This document shows, in pieces, positions 32,120-41,385 of a stretch of DNA of 52,397 bases. The notes below the pieces were generated by a model. It was given only the letters and a program-made list of their open reading frames with translations. It searched no databases and was not told where the DNA came from. The first letter of the stretch is position 1, and each line of letters opens with the position of its first letter. Source of the stretch: DAISVY01 sp036826635 (GTDB taxonomy: Bacteria > Zixibacteria > MSB-5A5 > GN15 > FEB-12); contig DAISVY010000013.1 of assembly GCA_036826635.1 (NCBI GenBank), positions 1 to 52,397 of the forward strand. The letters are read 5' to 3'. The position numbers and the translations under genes were made by a program.

Positions 32120-32752
32120 ATGGATTGGAGAGATTCGAAAACCCAGAAGATCGCAATAGGCGTACTGGCCTTCTTTATAGTGATCTATTTCTGGTATAGC
32201 CGGGTGTACTCGCGCTACGACAGCCAGATCGCCCAGAAGAGCCAGGAGTTCGAGACCATCACGACCAATCTGCGCAACGTCGAGATGAAAGCCAAGTCGC
32301 TCGATGCTCTCAAACTGGAGTACGCCGATTTGACGGCGCGCTACCACGAGATTGAGGCTCTTTTGCCGGAAGTTCAGCAGGTGCCCTCCATACTTGTGCA
32401 ACTGCATACGGCCTCTTCGTTGACCGGTACGCGGATTACCGCGGTACATCCGCAACCGATCAGATCCGAAGAGTTCTATAATTTGTCGGCTTTCGATATC
32501 GAGATGACCGGGACTTACCATGACGTTGGCAAGTTCATAAGCTACGTCGCCAACTTTCCCTTTATAGCGAATGTCTCCGATGTCGAAGTGGATGCCAAGA
32601 ACATCGCCATTTCGCAGGAGGAGCAATTCAATGTCCCGACGGAAGATAAAACGCGGGAGGTTGGCAAGAAGCGAGAAACGGTGGCGGTCAAATTCGTCCT
32701 GTCGACTTATTTCGTCAAGGAACAGGAGCGGCTCAAGGAATTAGCACTCTAG
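32120..32752 (+). CDS. pilO: Type IV pilus assembly protein PilO
   Basis: A 210-aa partner of PilN. One membrane segment (KIAIGVLAFFIVIYFWYSRV) is followed by a coiled coil (QIAQKSQEFETITTNLRNVE, then SLDALKLEYADLTARY) and a ferredoxin-like periplasmic domain (LLPEVQQVPSILVQLHTASS, GTYHDVGKFISYVANFPFI). Order, length and start 12 bases after pilN agree with PilO. Confidence 0.92.
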   Translation: MDWRDSKTQKIAIGVLAFFIVIYFWYSRVYSRYDSQIAQKSQEFETITTNLRNVEMKAKSLDALKLEYADLTARYHEIEALLPEVQQVPSILVQLHTASSLTGTRITAVHPQPIRSEEFYNLSAFDIEMTGTYHDVGKFISYVANFPFIANVSDVEVDAKNIAISQEEQFNVPTEDKTREVGKKRETVAVKFVLSTYFVKEQERLKELAL

Positions 32753-32766
32753 GAGACCTAATAGCT

Positions 32767-34401
32767 ATGAAGAGGTTCGCTGTTACATTCAGTATAGGAT
32801 TACTTCTCTTGCTCGGTCAGGCGATGGGCGCCCAGGTGACCAACGTGGAGCTTACCTATCAGGACGGCACCACCGTGGCCCGCATTGACGTTACGGGGCA
32901 GGTCAGGTATACCCACGAGACCGAGATTCCCAAAGACGGCAAGCCGCACCGGGTGATTGTTGATATCCTTTCGGCTACCCATGAACTGGGGGCCAAAGAA
33001 TTCACCGATCTGCCGGCTTGCGGTATCAGGAGTATTCGCTCCAGTCAATATGCCGTTACGCCGGAGAAGATTGTCCGTGTCGTTTTCGATATGAATGCCG
33101 CTCCGGTCTACCGGGTGGATTCGGACGACAAATCGATAACATTATATTTCACCGATAAGGTGGCCGCTCGTTTTGCGCACTGGTCGTCTTCAGCCGTGGT
33201 TGCGGCAAAAGCGTCTTCGTCGCCCGCTCCAGTGGTTGCCGCCTCGACCGTGAAGAAAGATGCGCCCAAAACCCCCGCTCCGGCGGCGGTGACGGTTGCG
33301 CAGAAGAATTCCGCGATTGAGGAAGATCGCCAGTTAAGTCTGGCGGCCGATGTCTCTCCTTCGCCTGCGCCCCAGACGGTCAAGCCGACAAAGAACGAAA
33401 AGATCGTGGCCAAGGCACCTTCGACGGATAAAGATATTCCCGCCCAACCGGTGTCCCCGCCCGTGACAAAGAATACTGCTCCGGTGCAGAATACGCAGAA
33501 GACCATGACTTCGACCGAGAAAAAAGTCGAACCGGTAAAGTCTCCGGTCAGGCAGCCGGCGGTGGAAAATACTGCTTCGAGCAAGAGTCCGGACAAACCG
33601 GCACCGTCACCGGTCAAGTCGAAACCTGCCAGGAGCACTACTCTTGCGAGCAGTGAGACAAGCGCCCCCGCGGTTGTCGGACCTCCTCACAAGGTGACCG
33701 AAAAAGTGACCGAGAAGGTGGCGCAGCAGGAACCGACACAAAAGGAACCGGCGAAGAAGAAAGAAGAACCGAAGAAAAAAGAAGAGCCGAAACCGGCCGT
33801 AGAGAATAAGACGGTAAAGAAACTGGCTCAGAATGCTCAGCTGGCACCGAAGGAAACAACGACCGCCGTGAAGGCCGAGCAGCCGACCGGTCAGCAGGCT
33901 TTGGCCGGCAAAGTCGGGGCCGCCAGGCAATCCGTGGCCGAGACCAAACCTTCGTCGTCGGAACAGGTATCAAAGCCCGAAGTGGCTGAAGCCAAGGCTC
34001 CGGCATCGCGGACCGAGACTTCACGTTTCCGTCGCAAAGCAAGAGAGTCCGCCAAGATCAAAGGGACCATGGTGGCCGAATTTCCCAAGCGTCTGGTCAT
34101 TAAATACAAGGCCGACAATCGTCGCGATCCTTTCCGTACGCTGATCGACGACACGCGCACCTATAATAACCCGATTGAGCAAAAGGTGCCTAACGTCGAA
34201 GGACTCAAGCTGGTGGGCGTTATCGAGTCGGCCAGTTCGGGTAACCGGGCGTTGTTTGAAGATAAGACGGGCTACAGTTATATGCTGAAATCCGGCGACA
34301 AAGTCCGCAACGGTTACGTTCTGCGGGTCGAGGCCGACCGTGTGTACTTCCAGGTTTTCGAATATGGCTGGTCGCGCACGGTGGCCCTGGAAATGGAATG
34401 A
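32767..34401 (+). CDS. pilP: AMIN-PilP fusion protein
   Basis: A 544-aa periplasmic protein. A signal peptide (TFSIGLLLLLGQAMGAQ) is followed by an AMIN domain (about residues 22-130: VTNVELTYQDGTTVARIDVT, HRVIVDILSATHELG), a long Pro/Lys/Ala/Glu-rich linker (about 140-450, with KEEPKKKEEPK), and a PilP domain from about 452 (RRDPFRTLI, GLKLVGVIESASSG, YSYMLKSGDKVRNGYVLRVE). In most pil systems the AMIN domain is at the N-terminus of PilQ; here it is on PilP, and the PilQ gene that follows is short. The AMIN domain is expected to bind peptidoglycan. The PilP domain links PilNO to the secretin. Confidence 0.85.
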   Translation: MKRFAVTFSIGLLLLLGQAMGAQVTNVELTYQDGTTVARIDVTGQVRYTHETEIPKDGKPHRVIVDILSATHELGAKEFTDLPACGIRSIRSSQYAVTPEKIVRVVFDMNAAPVYRVDSDDKSITLYFTDKVAARFAHWSSSAVVAAKASSSPAPVVAASTVKKDAPKTPAPAAVTVAQKNSAIEEDRQLSLAADVSPSPAPQTVKPTKNEKIVAKAPSTDKDIPAQPVSPPVTKNTAPVQNTQKTMTSTEKKVEPVKSPVRQPAVENTASSKSPDKPAPSPVKSKPARSTTLASSETSAPAVVGPPHKVTEKVTEKVAQQEPTQKEPAKKKEEPKKKEEPKPAVENKTVKKLAQNAQLAPKETTTAVKAEQPTGQQALAGKVGAARQSVAETKPSSSEQVSKPEVAEAKAPASRTETSRFRRKARESAKIKGTMVAEFPKRLVIKYKADNRRDPFRTLIDDTRTYNNPIEQKVPNVEGLKLVGVIESASSGNRALFEDKTGYSYMLKSGDKVRNGYVLRVEADRVYFQVFEYGWSRTVALEME

Positions 34402-34426
34402 AACTTCTGAAAGGCTGGTACTGAAT

Positions 34427-35725
34427 ATGTGGTGGAGAAACCAAAAATCCAAAACCTTCTGGCTGGGATTGGCGTTGGCCGGGCTGATTCTGAGTACTGT
34501 CGCATTCTCTCAGGATGCCGCGCCCAAAGATCCCTCGATCCCGATTAAGAACCTGCAGTTCCAGGCGGCGGAGATCCGGTCAGTCCTGACCTTTCTGGCC
34601 GATTACGGGAACGTGAACGTGGTTGTCGCTCCGAACGTCGAAGGTACGGTGACTATCCGGCTTCAGGACGTGGACTGGCGTACGGCCATGGATATTATTG
34701 GTCGCACATATGATCTGGCTGTAGTGGACGAGGAGAGCGGTTATATTCGGGTCCTGCGCGCCGAGGATCATCGCAAGGAAATTACCGAATACAACAAGCA
34801 CAATTCCGAGCAGTTGAAGCTGGTCGATCTGGAAACCAGGATCGTCAAGGTAGCCAACTCCGTCGCCGAGGATCTGGTCACGACCGTTGGTTCTCTCATG
34901 ACCGATCGGGGCAAAGCAACCGCCGATGCTCGTTCCAATTCGCTCATTATACAGGAAGTCCCTTCCCACATTCCCATTGTTCTGGAGTACATCTCGGAAC
35001 TGGACAAGCCGGCCAAACAGATCAAGATCTCGGCCCAATTGCTGGAAATCTCTTCGACCGGCCTTGAGGAACTGGGTATTAACTGGACCGCTACCGGTAA
35101 TTATTTCACCGAATCCGGCCGTCTTATTTCTCAGACCGGTGAGGTGCTGGAGGATATCGACGACGATGCCTCTGTTGCCGGAAGGTATACCCTGGGCGTT
35201 ATGGGCAAGGACTGGAGATTAGATGCTTTTGTCGAAGCTGTAGTTAACACCGGCAAAGGCAAGATCATTGCCCATCCGGAGATCACTACAATCGAGAATA
35301 CCGAAGCTCGTATACAGATGGGGCAGAAGGTTCCGGTCAAGCAGTTTGACGAAGCCGGCAATGTTGTCATCAAGTTCGAGCAGGTGGGTACTATCCTGGT
35401 AGTCGAGCCGCACATCACGGCCGAAAACCAGGTTCTGATGTATCTCCAGCCGGAGCGCTCGACCTACGAGTACGATCAGTCGGGTGTTATCATTAATACT
35501 AATAACGCCGAGACGAACGTAATAGTGAATAATGGCCAGACGGCGGTTATCGGCGGTTTGACGACTCAGGACGAAGTTGATTCCGAGGTTGGCATTCCGC
35601 TGCTGAAAGATATCCCGCTGATCGGACGTATTTTCAAATACACCAATAAGAGAACGGAAAGCCGCGACCTGGTTATTTTCGTGACGCCGACTATTGTCGA
35701 ATCCGATCTGGCTATGGAGCCGTAG
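34427..35725 (+). CDS. pilQ: Type IV pilus secretin PilQ (short form)
   Basis: A 432-aa outer-membrane secretin. A signal (LGLALAGLILSTVAFSQD) is followed by an N0/STN domain (IKNLQFQAAEIRSVLTFLAD, VVAPNVEGTVTIRLQDVDWR), an N1 domain (LMTDRGKATADARSNSLIIQ, PIVLEYISELDKPAKQIKIS) and the secretin core (GKGKIIAHPEITTIENTEAR, GQKVPVKQF, NGQTAVIGGLTTQDEVDSEV, PLLKDIPLIGRIFKYTNK). ATG 34427 is preferred; an in-frame extension to 34340 runs into the PilP gene. AMIN domains are absent from this protein. Confidence 0.93.
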   Translation: MWWRNQKSKTFWLGLALAGLILSTVAFSQDAAPKDPSIPIKNLQFQAAEIRSVLTFLADYGNVNVVVAPNVEGTVTIRLQDVDWRTAMDIIGRTYDLAVVDEESGYIRVLRAEDHRKEITEYNKHNSEQLKLVDLETRIVKVANSVAEDLVTTVGSLMTDRGKATADARSNSLIIQEVPSHIPIVLEYISELDKPAKQIKISAQLLEISSTGLEELGINWTATGNYFTESGRLISQTGEVLEDIDDDASVAGRYTLGVMGKDWRLDAFVEAVVNTGKGKIIAHPEITTIENTEARIQMGQKVPVKQFDEAGNVVIKFEQVGTILVVEPHITAENQVLMYLQPERSTYEYDQSGVIINTNNAETNVIVNNGQTAVIGGLTTQDEVDSEVGIPLLKDIPLIGRIFKYTNKRTESRDLVIFVTPTIVESDLAMEP

Positions 35726-35752
35726 TCCTGTCGCAGGGCAGCAAGTTCGCAG

Positions 35753-35788
35753 AAGAGGCCTCTACTTGGATCAAAGTAGAGGCCTCTT
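35753..35788 (+). terminator. Perfect 15-bp hairpin after pilQ
   Basis: AAGAGGCCTCTACTT pairs perfectly with AAGTAGAGGCCTCTT around a six-base loop. GTCTC rather than a T-run follows. It probably stops or slows transcription between pilQ and the Ig-like lipoprotein. Confidence 0.55.
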
Positions 35789-35888
35789 GTCTCTAAACCG
35801 TGGCTCGAATCTGCCGATTAATACAGAGAAGAGGTGGATGAGGATCGCCAGCACGGAACAAGATGAAATCAAAGTATCAGGAGAGGCC

Positions 35889-37994
35889 ATGTTGACAAAA
35901 AAGAACTTCCGGATTTCACTTACTGCCGTTCTCGTAATTGCGGCCGTATGGTGTTTTCTTGGGTGTGATTCCAAGAGCACGATGGATTCCGAGTCGCCGT
36001 CCGGCAGCCAGATCAGTATCTCGGCTACCCCGACTATCGTTACGGCCAGTGAGACCTCGATAATCGAAGCTACCGTGACTCTCGACGGCAGTGCCGTTGC
36101 CGACCAGGTGGTGCATTTCACGGTTTCACCAAGCTCGGCCGGATCGTTTGTGCCGGAGTATGATACCACCGATGCTTCGGGTGTTGCGGCGGTCGTGTTT
36201 ACCGCCAGTACGGTCTGTACGGCTACCGTCACGGCAACGGTTGTGAGTACTTCGCTGTCGACGTCGGTTGGCCTTTCCGTTATGGAGAACGACGACCCGA
36301 CGAGCGGTTCGGGCAATATCAATGTATCCGTTTCCCGCAGTTTGCTCCTTGCCGATGGTCAGGACACTTCCGTGGTGACTATCGTGGTTACCGACGATTT
36401 GGGACAGGCCGCTCCTGATTCGACGCTGGTCAAACTGGCCGCCGGGGAAAGATTCATCGACAACGATGGCAACGGATACTGGTCGGACGGGATCGACTCG
36501 CTCGTTTTCGACGCCAATTCTAACGGGCAGTGGGATCCCCTGGGCATTATTCCTTCAACGGTACGAACCGTCGGTGGTATAGCAAGCGCCAGTTACATTT
36601 CAGGTGACCAGGCATATACCGTCTACGTCAAAATCACGGTCGACGACGGTGGTTTTTACGGATCGACCGATGTCGCTATTCAGTTGACGCCCAACGCTAC
36701 CCTGAATTCGATTTACATGGCCTCCGATTCGCTCAGTCTTTCGGTTCAGGGGACGGGTGGTATCGAGACCGGTACCGTGAGAGCGATTGGATATGATATC
36801 AATGGCAACCCGGTACCTGAGGGTTTGCCTATCGTTTTTGTCATTCTCGACGGTCCCGGTGGCGGGGAGTCTCTTGATACTCTCGATTACGGTCCCGATA
36901 CGGCTATTACCAATAGTCTGGGTGTGGCTACCACCACCCTGCATTCGGGGACCGTTTCCGGAACGGTCCGGATTCGTGCCTATTCCGGTACGGTTCTCTC
37001 CAACGCTACCCAGGCCCTTATCGCGGCCGGTCCGCCCGCTCATATCGTTATAGGTGCGGACAACTGCAACGTTCCGTACTGGGACGATGTCGCCGGGGAG
37101 AATGCCATCACGGCCGTCGTCTCCGATATTTACCTGAATCCGGTCAATGATTCGACGGTTGTGTATTTCTCGACCGACGAGGGTACGATGATGTCGCATC
37201 AGGCCCGGACCGAGGACGGACAGGGCATTGCCTATTCTACCTGGTTCTCCGGGAACAACGTCGATACGGCCGACGGTATTGTGATAATCATGGCCGAGAC
37301 GGCCGGTGGTACCGTGGCCGATACCGGTGCTTTCATCAATAGTCATATTCCCGATACTCTGATCATTTACGGAATGGAGAGTTCCATTCAGGCTGACGGT
37401 CAAAGCAAGATAACGATCAACGTTGTTGGTCTTGACCTGAACGGCAATCCGGTTGAGGGCGGCACCAGTTTCGAGGCCGACGCCAACTATCTGGGCGTGA
37501 GCGGTAGTGTCCTTCAGGATGGTTGCTACAGTTCCTCGGCCCGGATCAAGGTGACTTCGGCTACGCTGGACGTGGATAACAGCCGCGATCTGGTCACCGG
37601 TAATGACGACGGGATCGGTGCGGTTGACCTGGTGCAATTCTGGTACGGTGGCAGTGCGTATTCATCGTTCTACTGCTCGCTGCTGACCGGGGCGGCTTAC
37701 AGCGGCAATTCCATGATCAACGGCGAAGGAAGCTGCGCGCCGGGTGAAGTTCTCCGCTTCTCGGTAAGTATTGCCGATCGTTGGGGCAACCCTCTGGCCG
37801 ATCATACCCTGCAGATGATCGCTACCGACGGGGTGGTGACCGGTGGCACGCAGGAAACAGATTCTTACGGCGAAGCCTTTGGCTTTGTATGGACCGCTCC
37901 CGGGACCGAGGGTGATGTCAGTATTGTCGTTACCGATACCGATCCTCGGGGAGGAATTATCCTTACGAAGACGGTAGCGGTTTCGGCCGAATAG
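35889..37994 (+). CDS. Large lipoprotein with Big_1-type Ig-like repeats
   Basis: A 701-aa lipoprotein from ATG 35889 (AGGAGAGG upstream), signal LTAVLVIAAVWCFLGC with lipobox. The rest is a string of about five to six bacterial Ig-like domains: TIVTASETSIIEATVTLDGS, SSAGSFVPEYDTTDASGVAA, SVSRSLLLADGQDTSVVTIV, GNPVPEGLPIVFVILDGPGG, SKITINVVGLDLNGNPVEGG. This is the invasin/intimin-type (Big_1) pattern, where each domain ends with G-x-A after a turn. It probably extends from the cell surface as an adhesin or structural filament. It follows the pilus operon and may be part of it. Confidence 0.8.
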   Translation: MLTKKNFRISLTAVLVIAAVWCFLGCDSKSTMDSESPSGSQISISATPTIVTASETSIIEATVTLDGSAVADQVVHFTVSPSSAGSFVPEYDTTDASGVAAVVFTASTVCTATVTATVVSTSLSTSVGLSVMENDDPTSGSGNINVSVSRSLLLADGQDTSVVTIVVTDDLGQAAPDSTLVKLAAGERFIDNDGNGYWSDGIDSLVFDANSNGQWDPLGIIPSTVRTVGGIASASYISGDQAYTVYVKITVDDGGFYGSTDVAIQLTPNATLNSIYMASDSLSLSVQGTGGIETGTVRAIGYDINGNPVPEGLPIVFVILDGPGGGESLDTLDYGPDTAITNSLGVATTTLHSGTVSGTVRIRAYSGTVLSNATQALIAAGPPAHIVIGADNCNVPYWDDVAGENAITAVVSDIYLNPVNDSTVVYFSTDEGTMMSHQARTEDGQGIAYSTWFSGNNVDTADGIVIIMAETAGGTVADTGAFINSHIPDTLIIYGMESSIQADGQSKITINVVGLDLNGNPVEGGTSFEADANYLGVSGSVLQDGCYSSSARIKVTSATLDVDNSRDLVTGNDDGIGAVDLVQFWYGGSAYSSFYCSLLTGAAYSGNSMINGEGSCAPGEVLRFSVSIADRWGNPLADHTLQMIATDGVVTGGTQETDSYGEAFGFVWTAPGTEGDVSIVVTDTDPRGGIILTKTVAVSAE

Positions 37995-38031
37995 ATACGG
38001 TTACCTTTCTTTCCTTTAATACATTCGTTAG

Positions 38032-38070
38032 CAACGCCGGGGAAAGCCAGACTCTCCGGCGTTGTGTTTT
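38032..38070 (+). terminator. Rho-independent terminator
   Basis: CAACGCCGGGGA pairs with TCTCCGGCGTTG (one G-U) around a nine-base loop, then TGTTTT. It ends the lipoprotein transcript. Confidence 0.75.
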
Positions 38071-38175
38071 GTCGGCCGGTCGGGTCCCGGGTGGGGGCAA
38101 GCCCGACGTCGGCTGACGGTGTTTCGGTGCAAATTTGGGCTTTTCAAAACCGGTCGAGCATTATACTTTTCCGGG

Positions 38176-39876
38176 ATGAATCGTAACCGGACGGAGGTGA
38201 CAGTCCATACCGGTGGTGTCTTTTCGGTTTTTGAGCAAACCGCAAGACGCCGGGCCGGCCATGTTGCTCTCAGGGGACGAGGTGGTCAGGGAGTCAGTCT
38301 CAGCTATGGTGAAGTGCTCAACCTGGTGCAACGTCTGGCTGCCGGGTTTCAGTCGCCCCGCTTTGCCGAATTCTCTTATATCGGTCTGCTTTCGGAAAAC
38401 CGCCCCGAATGGCCCATCGCTTATCTGGCCATAGTCGCGGCGGGCAAGACCGTGGTTCCTATTGATGCCAACCTCAAAGCCAATGAGATGGAAGCCATAA
38501 TCGGTCATTCCGGGATCAGCATGGTTGTTGCTTCGGGGCGCTATGAACGCTTGCTGGCCGAGATGAACGTTGGCCTTGATATTTACAGTTTCGAGAGTGA
38601 ATCGCCTCACTACTGGGACGAGTTGATGTCCGAACCGGGGAATCTTCGTCTAACCGCTACTCGTGATACCGTTGCCGCCCTTATTTACACTTCCGGGACT
38701 ACCGGTACGCCGAAGGCGGTCACGCTGACCCACGGTAACCTGCTGGCCAATCTGACCAGCATCAGGTCGGCCCTGGAATTCGGCCCCGAAGATGTTTTCC
38801 TGTCCATTTTGCCCCTGCATCATACGTTCGAGGCCACCTGTGGTTTTCTTACGCCCCTGACTACCGGCAGCACCGTGATTTATGCCCGTTCTTTGAAGTC
38901 GAAAGACATCATGGAAGATATCGCCGGAAACGACGTTACGGTGATGTGTGGCGTGCCGCTGCTGTACGAGAAGATGTATATGTCTATCCAGAGGCGATTA
39001 CTACAGGCCACTTTGGGCCGAAAAATAGCCTTCCGGGTGCTGTATGCTCTTTCGGCGGCCGGCTGGTGGCTGGGAAGGAAATGGGGTGGTCCATTGTTCA
39101 AAGGGCTCCGCGGTAAAGCCGGTCTGGACGGGGTCAGGATGTTCGTTTCGGGTGGAGCGGCTCTGCCTCCTTCTATAGCGCGATTTTTCAACCTGATCGG
39201 TTTCACCTGCCTTCAGGGTTACGGCATGACCGAGTGCTCGCCGGTTATTTCGGTCAACCGTCCTCAGGATATAGAATTCGGGTCTGTTGGTGCGCCCCTC
39301 GACGGGGTGGAGGTAAGAATCGACAATCCCGACGAATCCGGTATCGGTGAAATCTGTGTGAAGGGCGGCAATGTCACTCCCGGATACAGAGACAATCCCG
39401 AGAAAACAGCCGAACTTATTCGCGGTGACTGGCTGTATACCGGAGACCTGGGTCGCTACGTGCGAGGGCATCTCTGGATTACCGGTAGAGCCAAGAATCT
39501 GATCGTGTCGGCCGCCGGCAAAAACATTTATCCCGAAGAGTTGGAAGAGCGGGCAATCGCCTCGCACTTTATCCTTGAGGCGGTGGTTTTCGGGCGCCGT
39601 CGTGAGGGGCGTCAGGGTGAAGACGTGTGGGCGCTGCTGGTACCTGATCTGGAGCAGTTCGCGGCCGAGTTCGGTTTTGCTCCCGACCAACCCGACCGAG
39701 CGATAATCGCCGTCGAATTGGAAAAGGCGGTGGCCGAGATAAACCGTCAGGTGGCCGATTATAAACGGATAGCCGGTTTCGACTGGCAGCTTGAAGAGTT
39801 GGAAAAAACGTCCACCAAGAAAATCAAGCGGTCTGTTTATAATAAGGGATCGGATGGGGTAAATGGCCGAGGTTGA
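38176..39876 (+). CDS. Long-chain acyl-CoA synthetase (AMP-binding)
   Basis: A 566-aa adenylate-forming enzyme. The P-loop is YTSGTTGTPKAVTLTHGNLL, the Tyr-Gly-Met-Thr-Glu box is GYGMTECSPVISV, the Asp of the hinge is YTGDLGRYVRGHLWITGRAK and the C-terminal catalytic Lys is in EKTSTKKIKRSVY. It is closest in layout to FadD15-like enzymes that activate fatty acids with ATP and CoA. ATG 38176 is used without a clear ribosome site; in-frame extensions to 38062 overlap the terminator at 38032-38070. Its end overlaps the yjbQ start by 14 bases, implying coupling. Confidence 0.88.
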   Translation: MNRNRTEVTVHTGGVFSVFEQTARRRAGHVALRGRGGQGVSLSYGEVLNLVQRLAAGFQSPRFAEFSYIGLLSENRPEWPIAYLAIVAAGKTVVPIDANLKANEMEAIIGHSGISMVVASGRYERLLAEMNVGLDIYSFESESPHYWDELMSEPGNLRLTATRDTVAALIYTSGTTGTPKAVTLTHGNLLANLTSIRSALEFGPEDVFLSILPLHHTFEATCGFLTPLTTGSTVIYARSLKSKDIMEDIAGNDVTVMCGVPLLYEKMYMSIQRRLLQATLGRKIAFRVLYALSAAGWWLGRKWGGPLFKGLRGKAGLDGVRMFVSGGAALPPSIARFFNLIGFTCLQGYGMTECSPVISVNRPQDIEFGSVGAPLDGVEVRIDNPDESGIGEICVKGGNVTPGYRDNPEKTAELIRGDWLYTGDLGRYVRGHLWITGRAKNLIVSAAGKNIYPEELEERAIASHFILEAVVFGRRREGRQGEDVWALLVPDLEQFAAEFGFAPDQPDRAIIAVELEKAVAEINRQVADYKRIAGFDWQLEELEKTSTKKIKRSVYNKGSDGVNGRG

Positions 39877-40285
39877 GACTCAATCCTGCCGGTTCAGCAC
39901 GCGCGGCGCGGGCGATATTATCGACATTACCGGCGAGATGCGGGCCGCCGTGGAGAAATCAGGTATCCGCTCGGGTACGGTTACGGCTTTTGTGCCCGGT
40001 TCCACCGGCGGTATTACGACCATTGAGTATGAACCGGGTTTGCTCAAAGATGTCCCGGAACTGATGGAAAAATTGATCCCGTCGGGTTGCAGCTATCATC
40101 ACGACGAAACCTGGCATGATGGCAATGGTTTCTCGCATCTGCGTTCGGCACTGATCGGGCCGGATATCACCGTTCCTTTTTCTTCCGGAAAGCTCCTGCT
40201 TGGTACCTGGCAACAGGTCGTGTTTCTTGAATTCGATAACCGCTCGCGCAATCGTGAGATAATTTTTCAGATAATGGGCGGTTGA
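39863..40285 (+). CDS. yjbQ: YjbQ/UPF0047 family protein
   Basis: A 140-aa protein of the secondary thiamine-phosphate synthase family. The signature GTVTAFVPGSTGGITTIEYE, then HHDETWHDGNGFSHLRSALI and TVPFSSGKLLLGTWQQVVF contains the His and Asp residues lining the presumed active site. Members have been reported to have weak thiamine-phosphate synthase activity, though the true role is uncertain. It is translationally coupled to the acyl-CoA synthetase (overlap) and its stop overlaps the mtnA start region. Confidence 0.88.
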   Translation: MAEVETQSCRFSTRGAGDIIDITGEMRAAVEKSGIRSGTVTAFVPGSTGGITTIEYEPGLLKDVPELMEKLIPSGCSYHHDETWHDGNGFSHLRSALIGPDITVPFSSGKLLLGTWQQVVFLEFDNRSRNREIIFQIMGG

Positions 40286-40287
40286 TA

Positions 40288-41301
40288 GTGCGGGTGCAAT
40301 CTCTTGAACGTGTCGGCGACCGGCTTCGTATCATTGACCAGACCCGTCTTCCTCTGGAATTGATCTATAAAGATCTGGATGACTACCGGGACATCATAAC
40401 GGCAATCAAACGGCTGGAAGTGCGCGGTGCTCCGGCTATCGGGATCGCGGCCGCCTATGGTCTGGCTATAGCTGCGGTTGAGGAACATCACCGAACCGGT
40501 CGTCTGGAAGCGGAATTCCTCCGGCGAGTGGGGAAGGAGCTGAAGGCGGCACGTCCGACCGCAATAAACCTCGGCTGGGCGGTCGAGCGGATGCTGGCTC
40601 GGCTGAACGATGGGGTGTCCTCTCCCGACGAAACGATTGCGTCGCTCTGGCGCGAAGCCGAGGCTATCCATGATGAGGACCGTCGGATGTGCCGGCGTAT
40701 CGGTCAATACGGGGCGGATCTCATCGACGATGGGGCTTCCGTACTTACGCACTGTAACGCCGGAGCCCTGGCCACCGGAGGAATAGGCACAGCTTTGGGG
40801 GTTATATACACTTGTCGCGATCAGGGCAAGAAACTGCACGTATATGTCGATGAAACCCGGCCGCTTTTGCAGGGTGCCCGGCTGACCGCCTGGGAATTGC
40901 AGCAGGAAGGCATCCCCCTGACTTTGATTTGTGACAATACGGCGGGTTTTCTGATGTCTCAGGGAAAAGTAGATTGTGTTATTGTCGGGGCGGACCGCAT
41001 CGCCGCCAACGGTGATACGGCTAATAAAATCGGCACCTATTCTCTGGCTGTACTGGCGAAAGCTCACGGGTTGCCGTTTTACGTGGCCGCCCCCGCGTCG
41101 ACTTTTGATCACGGAATTTCGTCAGGTCGGGATATCCCTATCGAAGAACGATCCGCTGAAGAACTGACGGCGGGATTCGGTAGACGGACGGCCCCGACGG
41201 ATATTCCGGTTTACTCGCCCGCTTTTGATGTCACGCCGAATCGGCTTATTACCGCTTTCGTTACGGATACCGGTGTTAGGTCCGGTGGCCGAAATGTCTG
41301 A
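40288..41301 (+). CDS. mtnA: S-methyl-5-thioribose-1-phosphate isomerase
   Basis: A 337-aa enzyme of methionine salvage that isomerises methylthioribose-1-phosphate to methylthioribulose-1-phosphate. Diagnostic motifs: RGAPAIGIAAAYGLAIA, ARPTAINLGWAVERML, HCNAGALATGGIGTALGVIY (catalytic Cys), IVGADRIAANGDTANKIGTY (catalytic Asp). These distinguish it from eIF2B-like relatives. GTG 40288 is chosen; TTG 40282 overlaps the preceding stop and is also possible. It is the last of the tightly packed acs-yjbQ-mtnA genes. No other methionine-salvage gene is in the window. Confidence 0.92.
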   Translation: MRVQSLERVGDRLRIIDQTRLPLELIYKDLDDYRDIITAIKRLEVRGAPAIGIAAAYGLAIAAVEEHHRTGRLEAEFLRRVGKELKAARPTAINLGWAVERMLARLNDGVSSPDETIASLWREAEAIHDEDRRMCRRIGQYGADLIDDGASVLTHCNAGALATGGIGTALGVIYTCRDQGKKLHVYVDETRPLLQGARLTAWELQQEGIPLTLICDNTAGFLMSQGKVDCVIVGADRIAANGDTANKIGTYSLAVLAKAHGLPFYVAAPASTFDHGISSGRDIPIEERSAEELTAGFGRRTAPTDIPVYSPAFDVTPNRLITAFVTDTGVRSGGRNV

Positions 41302-41348
41302 TTCAACGTTTCTCCGCGGCGCTTTTAAGATTGTGTTTCTTGAGCCGA

Positions 41349-41354
41349 TATAAT
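41349..41354 (+). promoter_or_regulatory. Possible -10 element before the SprT-like gene
   Basis: A perfect TATAAT lies 31 bases before the ATG at 41386, without a recognisable -35 at 16-18 bases. This is weak evidence of an own promoter. Confidence 0.3.
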
Positions 41355-41385
41355 AGTTAAGAACTGCTGCCACCGGCGAAAAAAA

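Noticed and set aside
36600..37637. A 345-codon minus-strand open frame inside the Ig-like lipoprotein gene
   Set aside because: Repetitive antisense of the Ig repeats; no start signal.
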